Notes under the pieces: model-generated
Told to the model about the DNA's origin: nothing
Database searches by the model: none
Seen by the model: only the letters and a program-made list of their open reading frames with translations
Program-made: the position numbers and the translations under genes
From: Nitratifractor sp.
Lineage (GTDB): Bacteria; Campylobacterota; Campylobacteria; Campylobacterales; Sulfurovaceae
Length of the DNA stretch: 8,176 nucleotides
Direction of reading: 5' to 3'
Assembly: GCA_015485845.1 (NCBI GenBank)
Contig: WFSU01000213.1
Span: 1 to 8,176, forward strand
Shown: piece by piece, positions 1 to 7,704 of the stretch
Numbering within the stretch: the first letter of the stretch is position 1
Layout: each line of letters opens with the position of its first letter

Positions 1-19
1 AGATGTGTATAAGAGACAG
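1..19. other. Tn5/Nextera mosaic-end adapter left on the contig end (artefact)
   Basis: The first 19 bases, AGATGTGTATAAGAGACAG, match the hyperactive Tn5 mosaic end used in tagmentation libraries base for base. They sit exactly at the sequence edge and break into the hsdR reading frame just after its Walker A motif, where a full-length HsdR would continue. The reverse complement reads on in the hsdR frame for a few codons and would add false residues to the truncated protein. On the + strand the adapter supplies an ATG that yields the peptide start MCIRDS, a known signature of adapter contamination in predicted proteins. This is library residue, not a biological transposon end: no transposase or partner end is present. 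Confidence 0.97.
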
Positions 20-1016
20 TGTCGGCACCGTGCAGCGAGCTGAGCTGATGGGCAAGCCAGGCGATGGAGTTGGACTTGCCGCTCCCGGCACTGTGCTGGA
101 TGAGATAGTGTTCTCCGCTCCCTTTGGCTCGGGCATCACCGACGAGTTTGCTGACGGCATCGAGCTGATGGTAGCGGGGGAAGATGAGGGTTTCGTGCTT
201 GTATTTCCTGCCGGTGTGATCCTCTTTGTCGGTGACTTCGAGATGGATGTAGCGTCCGAGGATACGCAGCCAGGTCTCTTTGGCAAGGATCTCCCGGTAG
301 AGGTAGTCGGTCGCGTACCCCTCGGGGTTTGGCGGATTGCCCGCTCCACCGTCCTCCCCTCGGTTAAACGGCAGGAAATAGGTATCCCTGCCCCTGAGCT
401 GTGTCGTCATATACACCTCATTCGTACTCATCGCGAAATGCACCAGTGCCCGCTTGTTGAAGCTCAGCAACGGTTCTGCTTTTCGGGTCGCTTTGTCCGC
501 AGGCAGGCGGTCGTATTTGTACTGGTTGATGGCATCCTGCACATTCTGGGTAAAGTCGGTCTTGAGCTCGACGGTGGCGAGGGGGATGCCGTTGAGGAAG
601 AGGACGAGGTCGATGCTGTTGGTGTTGTGCTCGGAGTAGTACACCTGCCGCACCACCCTCAGGATATTTTGGTCGTACTTCTCCATCAGTGCCGGGGAGT
701 AGAGATCGGGTTTAAATTGACAGAGTTTGAGGCGGGCGTTGACATCTTTGAGCTCATGGCGGAGGCAGTAGAGGGCACCGTGCTTGTCCATCTGCCCGGC
801 GACAAATGTGCACAGTTCGCGTTCGGTATTTTTCGGGTGGCGCCTGGCAAACTTCTCCCAGGCTTCGGGCTGTGTGGTTCGGATATAGCCGACAAGATCT
901 TCGGGATAGAGCGCCCGGTACCTGTCGTACCCTTCGGAACTGCCTTCCACCCAGTCATGCCCACTCAGATACTCGACGATCTCAGTCTCAAATGTGATCT
1001 CTTTGTGTTTGCTCAT
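20..1016 (-). CDS. hsdR: Type I restriction enzyme, restriction (R) subunit, N-terminal 332 residues; 3' part missing at contig edge
   Basis: This is the motor and nuclease subunit of a type I restriction-modification complex. It cleaves unmethylated foreign DNA after ATP-driven translocation, together with HsdM and HsdS. Translating the minus strand from the ATG at 1016 (start MSKHKEITFE) gives an uninterrupted frame to the adapter. The PD-(D/E)xK nuclease core is visible: Asp136 in NSIDLVLF, then Glu150 and Lys152 in ATVELK. A helicase entry motif follows (FPRYHQLDAV, about 279-288), then the Walker A loop HSAGSGKS (308-315). The start is supported by AAGGAAGG (1024-1031), 7 bases upstream. 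HsdR proteins are usually around 1000 residues, so roughly two thirds, including the DEAD-like motor motifs and the C-terminal assembly domain, lie beyond the edge. The gene starts 53 bases after the AlbA_2 gene stop and is probably in the same operon. The truncation is an assembly end, not evidence of a pseudogene. Confidence 0.95.
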
Positions 1017-1040
1017 TGATTCACCTTCCTTTCCAAGTTT

Positions 1041-1085
1041 GTCTAAATTAGTAAAAGTCTGTCTAAATTCTAACTTTGTCTAATT
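1041..1085. repeat. Short direct repeats of the AATTTAGAC type between the ATPase gene and hsdR
   Basis: On the + strand, GTCTAAATT occurs at 1041-1049 and again at 1061-1069, exactly 20 bases apart, with a shortened copy GTCTAATT at 1078-1085 inside the last codons of the ATPase gene. Two of the three are preceded by TTT or CTTT, giving (minus strand) AATTTAGACAAAC-like units. A related string, TTTTAGACAAACT, occurs further inside the ATPase gene near 1204-1216. They fill most of the 53-base gap before hsdR. They could be operator half-sites, decayed coding repeats, or chance in AT-rich DNA. No function is assigned. Confidence 0.5.
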
Positions 1086-2734
1086 CTCCAGTATCCTTTG
1101 CGAGATGTGCCCATTTTTTCAATACTTCTGTCGGTTTTTGACATTGCATAAAGTATGTTTTTTATTCTGTTTTGCTTTTGTTTTTCGTCTAAAACATCAG
1201 GGAGTTTGTCTAAAATAAGTGTGGTAATTTCTTCTTTTGTTGCTTTTTTATATCTCTTGAGGTATTCTAATATCATAGACTTGTAATAGGTATTATCGAA
1301 ACCCCTGTTCTTGATGTATTCCGCCTTAGTCTCTGTTCTCTCTGCCAAATGTGCCGCGATAAAATAGTTTGGCTTCCTTCCCTCAATCAGTTTCATTTTT
1401 CGCAAATGTGTTGCTGCTTCATCTGAAATAGGCAAATGTTTCTGAACTCGGTCAAGCAATATTACAGTATCGATATCCAGGTTTTGATTTTCCAGCAGCA
1501 TGAGTGAATAGTTTTCATCAAGCGAGTGTCCAAAAATTTCCAATACTACATGTGTTTTATCCGACTTGCTGTAATCAGGGAGAGGAAAAAATCTTTTTCG
1601 CTGTTCCATTGTCATCGTATGGATACCGTACCCCATCGTATCGATCATGCCCAACTGTACCATCGCCTGTGCGAGCCATGGATTACGGTAACGGTCAGGT
1701 GTTCGCTCTCCGGTGAGGTAGTCTTCGGCACATCCTTCAAAAAAGGTGCCCGCATTTTTAAAGACCAGACGGTCGATTTTCTCCGTCACAACGATACGGC
1801 TGTTCTGAATATAATCCTGATGAGCAATACAGTTGTGCAGGGCTTCCAGAATGACACGGTTGTCATACTTTTGCACTTCCGTAGCCAGCAACCGATTTCG
1901 AGGGAAAAGTTTCTGTTTGATGTTGCGGATGTTTTGTAAAATCTCTGTCGTCGCGAGCAGGAATGGCGGGGAAAAGTGCTCATAAGACTTCTCTTCTGCA
2001 TCGAGTTTCCAGGTAATCTGTGCAGGATAGGGTGACAATTTGTGTACAGCTGCGCTGTTACCGAGCAGCAGAAGTGTGGCACGTGTCAACTTGCCGTTTA
2101 CCGTGATCTTCGCTTTGTCCAAAAATGTCAACGTATCCCAATCATCTATATCTTTGTACCTTGGGTTGTTGCTATGCTTCTCCTTGAACTTCTCTCTGGC
2201 CAATGTCAGGGCATCTGTGTCCAGGTCGTCGAGTGTGGCATCTTCTACGATCTGCACACTCCAGTCTTCTTCCGTCACCTGTGAACGGATGCGTTCGATC
2301 TCCTCGATGTTCAAGGCAGACAGCGATTCTCCGTTTCGTCCATAATAGTGCCCGTCGTAAGCCAGCGGTAACCCTTTGGGTGCGGAGGGGATCTCGAACA
2401 TCACCACACGATTACCATCAATCTCAAGTTCGTGGATCTCCACAAAGGTGATGTTGGCTGTGATCTTGTCTGCTACCTCTTTCTTGAGACTCTCAAGCTC
2501 TTTTCTCTGGATGCGATAGGCACTGCCGACAATCTCCCTGCTTGAGTCCACCACACCAAAGACCAGCCATGCTGTCTCTTTCTGTTTCAGGTTTGCTTCA
2601 TTGGAGAGCGCCGAGAAGTATTTGCCGATTTTCCTGAAATCAAAGCTGTTTCTGGCCTCTTTGAATTCGATCACTTCATTTTCGGGTCGATGGAGCAGGT
2701 TATCAAATATCTCTCGTATAGCAGGTATATTCAT
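1070..2734 (-). CDS. AlbA_2 (Schlafen/AAA-4 type) putative DNA-binding, ATPase-like protein embedded in the hsd operon
   Basis: This 554-residue protein resembles the family annotated as AAA-4, AlbA_2 domain or RecG-related ATP-binding proteins. The N-terminal AlbA_2-like domain (about 15-145) has EFKEA near 23-27, the ETAWLVFGV strand near 53-61 and YYGRNGES near 130-137. The middle part looks like a GHKL-type nucleotide-binding fold: EALHNCIAHQDY (about 297-308) corresponds to the family's usual E-A-x-N-x-x-x-H-x-DY motif, and MGYGIHTM (about 367-374) to the glycine box. The C-terminus (about 490-552, KATKEEITTLILDKLPDVL to GYWRIRQS) resembles a winged helix. The predicted role is cytoplasmic nucleic-acid binding with ATP. 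The exact biochemical activity is unknown. Its place between hsdS and hsdR matches the extra 'R-linked' genes I recall in Campylobacter type I loci. The ATG overlaps the stop of a small upstream frame, and AAGGAG lies 11 bases upstream. Base composition is more AT-rich than in hsdM. It could be a regulator of restriction or an independent defence gene. Confidence 0.85.
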   Translation of the reverse strand: MNIPAIREIFDNLLHRPENEVIEFKEARNSFDFRKIGKYFSALSNEANLKQKETAWLVFGVVDSSREIVGSAYRIQRKELESLKKEVADKITANITFVEIHELEIDGNRVVMFEIPSAPKGLPLAYDGHYYGRNGESLSALNIEEIERIRSQVTEEDWSVQIVEDATLDDLDTDALTLAREKFKEKHSNNPRYKDIDDWDTLTFLDKAKITVNGKLTRATLLLLGNSAAVHKLSPYPAQITWKLDAEEKSYEHFSPPFLLATTEILQNIRNIKQKLFPRNRLLATEVQKYDNRVILEALHNCIAHQDYIQNSRIVVTEKIDRLVFKNAGTFFEGCAEDYLTGERTPDRYRNPWLAQAMVQLGMIDTMGYGIHTMTMEQRKRFFPLPDYSKSDKTHVVLEIFGHSLDENYSLMLLENQNLDIDTVILLDRVQKHLPISDEAATHLRKMKLIEGRKPNYFIAAHLAERTETKAEYIKNRGFDNTYYKSMILEYLKRYKKATKEEITTLILDKLPDVLDEKQKQNRIKNILYAMSKTDRSIEKMGTSRKGYWRIRQS

Positions 2735-2817
2735 CGAGTCTTTTTCTCCTTTCCAGACATTATAGCCAGGTTTTTTATTGGGATATTTTTAGGGACATTT
2801 GTTGGGACAGGCATCAT
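2731..2817 (-). CDS. Possible 28-residue micro-ORF coupling hsdS to the ATPase gene
   Basis: A complete small frame starts MMPVPTNVPKNIP and ends GKEKKTR. Its first ATG (2815-2817) overlaps the hsdS stop TGA (2814-2816). Its own stop TGA (2731-2733) overlaps the ATPase gene's ATG (2732-2734). A strong ribosome site, GGGAGG (2825-2830), lies 7 bases before the ATG. The peptide contains imperfect tetrapeptide repeats (V-P-T-N, V-P-K-N, I-P-I-K-N), encoded by three contiguous 12-base repeats, and a basic tail. Its 3' half also carries the ATPase gene's ribosome site. I recognise no family. It could be a real peptide, a leader that only couples translation, or the decayed end of a V-P-x-N repeat linker of the kind I recall in some AAA-4 and Fic proteins. 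Overlap at both ends plus a good ribosome site is the only evidence; a short AT-rich frame can arise by chance. Confidence 0.4.
   Translation of the reverse strand: MMPVPTNVPKNIPIKNLAIMSGKEKKTR
2759..2764 (-). promoter_or_regulatory. Possible internal -10 box upstream of the ATPase gene
   Basis: A perfect TATAAT on the minus strand lies 24 bases before the ATPase ATG, just downstream of the 12-base repeats. No convincing -35 is visible; 17 bases upstream the sequence is AATATC. A transcript starting about 7 bases downstream would leave only the ribosome site and a very short leader. The region is AT-rich, so a chance match is quite possible. Confidence 0.25.
2774..2809 (-). repeat. Three contiguous 12-base tandem repeats
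   Basis: Reading the minus strand, three units abut without gaps: TGTCCCAACAAA (2798-2809), TGTCCCTAAAAA (2786-2797) and TATCCCAATAAA (2774-2785). The shared pattern is TRTCCCWAYAAA-like, with a constant CCC core every 12 bases. Because 12 is divisible by 3, a copy-number change keeps the micro-ORF frame and adds or removes four residues. The array lies in the hsdS/ATPase junction just upstream of a TATAAT. It could be a slippage-prone coding repeat or a set of protein-binding iterons. Confidence 0.75.
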
Positions 2818-4099
2818 ACCACCGCCTCCCTCACATCAATCTTCCCCGTCACCGCTGCGCTGATGAGGGCTGTGCGGCGTTCTTTGAGGAGGGTGATGGA
2901 CTGGTTGGCTTTTTCGATGAGGATGTCGATTTTGGTGGTTTGTGTGTCGAGGTAGTCGGCTATTTGTTGTTGTTCGCTTGTTGGTGGTGTTGGTAATGGC
3001 ATTTCATTGATAAAATCAGCACTTGCCCTCGGCATTTTAGCACCATATGTTGAACTGTCAACAATTTTTATAAAAGTTTCAGAAATCAGTGCATAAAAAG
3101 CATAAGAACTTTTATAGCCTATAAGCGGTTGATAAGCAAGTAAATCTCCAAACGCTATAGCATTTTCATTACACCTGTAAACTTTTGCCAAGTATGGACG
3201 TAGCTTACCAAATAAAATATCATGGCGACAGCATGCCACATCCTCACCCTGATATGTTGATTCCGTTTGAACATATTTACCGGTATTGCTTTCTATATTT
3301 TCCAAAGCAATAACCTTTTGTCCTTTTATTTTTACTTTCTCTGTTCTAAGATGAAGATTAAATTTCAACTTCTTAACCTCCCAATGCTCCGGCACCTCCC
3401 CCAGCCACTCAACCCCGCTGTCTTTCATCTTCACATTCGGATCAAGTCCTTTGGTGACGGCGTGGGAGATGACGGCCTGGCGTTTCTCTTTGAGCAGTTC
3501 GATCAGTCGCTGCTGTTTGTCAATGAGGGTGTCGATTTTGGCGGTTTCACGGTCGAGGAAGTTGGCGATGGTGGTTTGTTCTGAAAGTGGTGGAAGGAGT
3601 GCAGGAAAAGATAATAGGGTTGAATCTGATATGTTTGGTTGAGCGCCACCAAATGCATAAAGATTTATGTATTCTAAATAAAAACTACTTTGTAGCGTAT
3701 ACCATACATAAGGTTGTGAATTGGTATTTATAGTTCTAAAAATACATACTCTTTGGTTTAACAGAGCAGGAGTCGAAAGAGTATATTTCCCAGTCTTCCC
3801 TATGGTTGCCCCCGTCATCGCCATTACAATATCATTATACTTTACAATAACATCATGGTTTGTGAATAAAAAGCTATCTGATAAAAACTTTGCATTGGAG
3901 AAATCTATATCACCGGTATTTTTTATATCGCCAATTCTTAGTACAGGTATACCATTTTCTTGAAAGTCATTACTACTGAAAGCATAGCCTGTTTTAATGA
4001 TAGTCCAATACTTAAGTGCAGATACATGCCAGTGATCTGGTATTGTACTAAGCCATTCAACCCCACTCTCCCTATACTTCGGGTACGGCTTGTACCGGC

Positions 4100-4103
<4 letters not shown>
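2814..4103 (-). CDS. hsdS: Type I restriction-modification specificity (S) subunit
   Basis: HsdS chooses the bipartite DNA target and scaffolds HsdM and HsdR. At 429 residues it has the usual length and a two-fold plan. TRD1 (about 18-170) is preceded by SGVEWLSTIPDHW (13-25). A helical spacer follows (174-217, starting SEQTTIANFLD). TRD2 (about 233-373) is preceded by SGVEWLGEVPEHW (229-241). A second helical region lies at 376-419 (SEQQQIADYLD) and the protein ends near the common AAVTGKI tail. The two 44-residue helical blocks are identical at 26 positions by my count. The start is GTG: its GTGA overlaps the hsdM TGA, and AGGAG (4112-4116) lies 8 bases upstream, so translation is coupled to hsdM. 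The DNA of both TRDs (about 3594-4016 and 2988-3371) is distinctly AT-rich compared with the conserved blocks, consistent with exchange of TRDs between strains. The recognised sequence cannot be read from here. Confidence 0.96.
2825..2830 (-). promoter_or_regulatory. Shine-Dalgarno site GGGAGG for the micro-ORF
   Basis: GGGAGG sits inside the last codons of hsdS, separated by 7 bases from the ATG that overlaps the hsdS stop. This spacing is near optimal and is the main reason for taking the 28-codon frame seriously. It falls on codons for Arg-Glu-Ala in hsdS, so its match could also be incidental. Confidence 0.45.
2847..3584 (-). repeat. Diverged internal duplication of hsdS (helical spacer blocks at 2847-2978 and 3453-3584)
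   Basis: The two spacer blocks of hsdS are equal in length (44 codons) and align without gaps, each starting at a Ser-Glu-Gln and ending at an Ala-Val-Thr. A second pair, the SGVEWL...W segments at 3381-3419 and 4029-4067, precedes each TRD. These repeats give HsdS its pseudo-symmetry. DNA-level similarity is only partial, so recombination between the halves of this same gene would be limited, but they are natural crossover points with other hsdS alleles. Confidence 0.8.
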
Positions 4104-6055
<1,952 letters not shown>

Positions 6056-6084
6056 TATTGTCCCTCGGCGATTGTAGTGGTAAT

Positions 6085-6090
6085 ATTATA
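6085..6090 (-). promoter_or_regulatory. Probable -10 box of the hsdM operon promoter
   Basis: A perfect TATAAT on the minus strand lies 30 bases upstream of the hsdM ATG, in the 106-base gap between the tRNA and hsdM. Upstream of it is an AT-rich stretch with a run of five A (CAAAAACCAC). A -35 at 16-17 bases would be GTGTCC or AGTGTC, weak matches. The predicted start near 6078 gives a leader of about 22 bases including the ribosome site. Read-through from the tRNA promoter is also possible, since no hairpin terminator is visible after the tRNA. Confidence 0.5.
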
Positions 6091-6161
6091 GTGGTTTTTG
6101 ATTAAGGACACTTCGGATGAATACAGGAAATGGGGAAATAATTGGAGAGGTGAAAAAGAGA

Positions 6162-6237
6162 TGGTGATCACGATTGGACTTGAACCAACGACCCCTACCA
6201 TGTCAAGGTAGTGCTCTACCAACTGAGCTACGCGATC
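6162..6237 (-). tRNA. tRNA-Val (anticodon GAC)
   Basis: The minus strand folds into a complete 76-base cloverleaf. The acceptor stem GATCGCG pairs with CGTGATC (one G-U). The D arm is GCTC-AGTTGGTA-GAGC. The anticodon stem CTACC/GGTAG encloses the loop TTGACAT, so the anticodon is GAC (6202-6204), reading the valine codon GUC and probably GUU. The variable loop is GGGTC, and the T arm GTTGG-TTCAAGT-CCAAT carries the TTC signature. The discriminator is A and the CCA tail is encoded (6162-6164). It is followed by TCTCTTTTTC but no hairpin. The gene separates the dapF-side core genes from the type I restriction locus, which starts on its 3' side, the usual side for island insertion. An 83-codon frame across it is a translation shadow. 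Confidence 0.98.
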
Positions 6238-6250
6238 AATTTGGACGGGA

Positions 6251-6256
6251 ATTATA
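6251..6256 (-). promoter_or_regulatory. Probable -10 box of the tRNA-Val gene
   Basis: TATAAT on the minus strand ends 13 bases before the first tRNA base, which would place the start about 6 bases upstream of the mature 5' end. The segment before it is ACCG and GC-rich; TTTTAA and TTTTAG strings occur further upstream but at spacings of 12 and 22 bases, so no good -35 can be named. The 70-base gap between dapF and the tRNA holds nothing else that I can support. Confidence 0.55.
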
Positions 6257-6307
6257 CGGTAGCGGGGCTTAAAAGAGGCTAAAATCCCTTGTGCATCCCG
6301 CCACATA

Positions 6308-7078
6308 TCACTGCGGCAGCAGCTCCAGCGGGAGATCCAGCATCAGCTCCGCTACAAACGTCTGGGTCACCTGGCCGCCGAAGCGGTAAATGCCGTCGCG
6401 GTACTCCATGTAGAGCTCATCGCCGCTGCGGGGGAAGACGACATTGAGATCCCGGGCTTTGCCCTCTTCGCGTGCGCGAACGTAGCAGGCCATGATCCCG
6501 GTACCGCACGCCAGTGTCTCATCCTCCACGCCCCGCTCGTAGGTACGGGGGCGAAGCTCGTCCTGCTCGAGGGTATAGATGTTGACATTGGCATCGTATT
6601 GGTGCCGCAGGACACGTGCCATGTCGATGTCAAACGTCTCGATCGCCTGCTCACTCACGAGATGCGGCACCCCGGTGTCGATCAGCCACCAGGTGTGGCC
6701 GTACGCTTCGATGTCCCGGCGGAGGATTTTGGGCTCGAGCATATCGGTGACGACGTAGAGACCGTTGACCTCGGTGCGGATCACCCCTGCGCCGGTGAGA
6801 AATTCACATCGGCCATCAACCGAGATCCCCTTTTCGACCGCGTAATGAGAAACCGCACGGGTGGCGTTGCCGCACATGGCCGCTTCGCTGCCGTCCGCGT
6901 TGTAAAACTCCCACTCGAAATCGTACTCCGGATGGGGGACAAGTACCACGAGGCCATCGGCACCCACCCCTTTTTGCCGGTCACACAGGAGGCGGGCAAG
7001 CTCGTGCCGTTCCTTGCGCTCAGAATCGTGAAAAATGACGAAATCGTTGCCGTTGGCGTTGTACTTGGTGACAAACAT
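6308..7078 (-). CDS. dapF: Diaminopimelate epimerase
   Basis: DapF converts LL-diaminopimelate to meso-diaminopimelate without a cofactor, using two cysteines as acid and base. This is the second-last step to lysine and the source of the cross-linking residue of Gram-negative peptidoglycan. The 256-residue protein starts MFVTKYNANGNDFVIF, with the N-G-N-D-F element at 9-13. The first catalytic Cys69 is in AAMCGNATRA and the second, Cys191, in ETLACGTG, preceded by the Y-E-R-G-V motif (180-184). Length is close to the family norm. The first cysteine motif reads MCGNATRA, where many bacteria have MCGNGARC; the catalytic residues themselves are kept. The ATG has AAAGG about 9 bases upstream. The gene follows coaE by 30 bases, within which lies an extended TGGTATAAT, so it may have its own promoter as well as read-through from coaE. 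Confidence 0.97.
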   Translation of the reverse strand: MFVTKYNANGNDFVIFHDSERKERHELARLLCDRQKGVGADGLVVLVPHPEYDFEWEFYNADGSEAAMCGNATRAVSHYAVEKGISVDGRCEFLTGAGVIRTEVNGLYVVTDMLEPKILRRDIEAYGHTWWLIDTGVPHLVSEQAIETFDIDMARVLRHQYDANVNIYTLEQDELRPRTYERGVEDETLACGTGIMACYVRAREEGKARDLNVVFPRSGDELYMEYRDGIYRFGGQVTQTFVAELMLDLPLELLPQ

Positions 7079-7107
7079 GGGGGAAACCTTTGGGAAATTC
7101 TGAGGGT

Positions 7108-7116
7108 ATTATACCA
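7108..7116 (-). promoter_or_regulatory. Extended -10 box (TGGTATAAT) upstream of dapF
   Basis: The minus strand reads TGGTATAAT, a perfect extended -10 (TG, one base, TATAAT), and it overlaps the TAA stop of coaE. It lies 30 bases before the dapF ATG. The bases GGTATTATACC around it also form an odd-centred inverted repeat. No clear -35 can be separated from the coaE coding sequence, which extended -10 promoters do not strictly need. Confidence 0.4.
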
Positions 7117-7702
7117 CAGGCGTTCGGATCAAGCGGCTCACCCGCTCACACTCGCGTTCCAGCTCCGCACGATCGCCTGTATTATCGATCACCCACGTCG
7201 CACGCAAGCGCTTCTCCTCGATATCCATCTGGGCATCAAGCCGCTGAAGCGCTTCGGCTTCACTCAGTCCTTCCCGCGCCATCAAGCGTGTGATTTGGAG
7301 CTCCCGGGGTGCATAGACGACCGCAACCTGCTCGATGGGATACGCCGCGCGTTCATAAAAGAGGGGGATATCGATCAGATAGGGTTTGCCGCGTACCTCT
7401 TCGACAGCCGCTTTGCGGGTAATCTCCTGCTCGATCAGCGGGTGGAGCAGCGCTTCGAGCTCCCGACGCTTCTCTACATCGGCGAAAACAATCCGCCCCA
7501 GCGCCTTGCGATCGACTCGATCCCCGTGGATCACGTCCGATCCGAACATCTTTTCGATGGCCGTGGACTGCCCGTCAAGCACCGCATGGGCGATGGTGTC
7601 GGCATCAATGATAACATACCCAAGCGCGGCGAAGATCGTCGCGGCCGTACTTTTGCCCGTCGCAATCCCACCGGTCAGCACGATGGCAGAGTCAAAAGCC
7701 AT
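7109..7702 (-). CDS. coaE: Dephospho-CoA kinase
   Basis: CoaE phosphorylates the 3'-hydroxyl of dephospho-CoA with ATP, the last step of coenzyme A synthesis, in the cytoplasm. The 197-residue protein has the P-loop GGIATGKST (11-19), the family's Asp-Ala-Asp (DAD, 33-35) that binds Mg and substrate, LLHPLI (85-90), DIPLFYE (111-117), a lid region with TRLMAREGLSEAEA (about 138-151), and the C-terminal ATWVIDNTG (168-176). Length is normal. The ATG at 7702 is 2 bases after the stop of the upstream transpeptidase gene (TGATCATG), so translation is probably coupled; the ribosome site upstream is weak (GAAGTG). The adjacent coaE-dapF pair, in this order, is what I recall in Campylobacter and is the main taxonomic hint. 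No anomalies are visible. Confidence 0.96.
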   Translation of the reverse strand: MAFDSAIVLTGGIATGKSTAATIFAALGYVIIDADTIAHAVLDGQSTAIEKMFGSDVIHGDRVDRKALGRIVFADVEKRRELEALLHPLIEQEITRKAAVEEVRGKPYLIDIPLFYERAAYPIEQVAVVYAPRELQITRLMAREGLSEAEALQRLDAQMDIEEKRLRATWVIDNTGDRAELERECERVSRLIRTPVV

Positions 7703-7704
7703 GA

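Noticed and set aside
1..19. Biological Tn5-like transposon end
   Set aside because: The exact mosaic end is an engineered sequence, sits at the contig edge and has no transposase or second end.
3..1019. 338-codon + strand open frame starting MCIRDS
   Set aside because: Its start codon is in the adapter, it is antisense to a well-conserved hsdR, and it shows no recognisable family.
6151..6161. T-rich run after the tRNA as an intrinsic terminator
   Set aside because: There is no separate GC-rich stem before it other than the tRNA itself, so termination cannot be claimed.
6300..6317. Hairpin at the end of dapF (GCCGCA/TGTGGC) as a terminator
   Set aside because: The stem is 6 pairs with a G-U and spans the stop codon. 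No T run follows; the next bases are GGGATGCAC.
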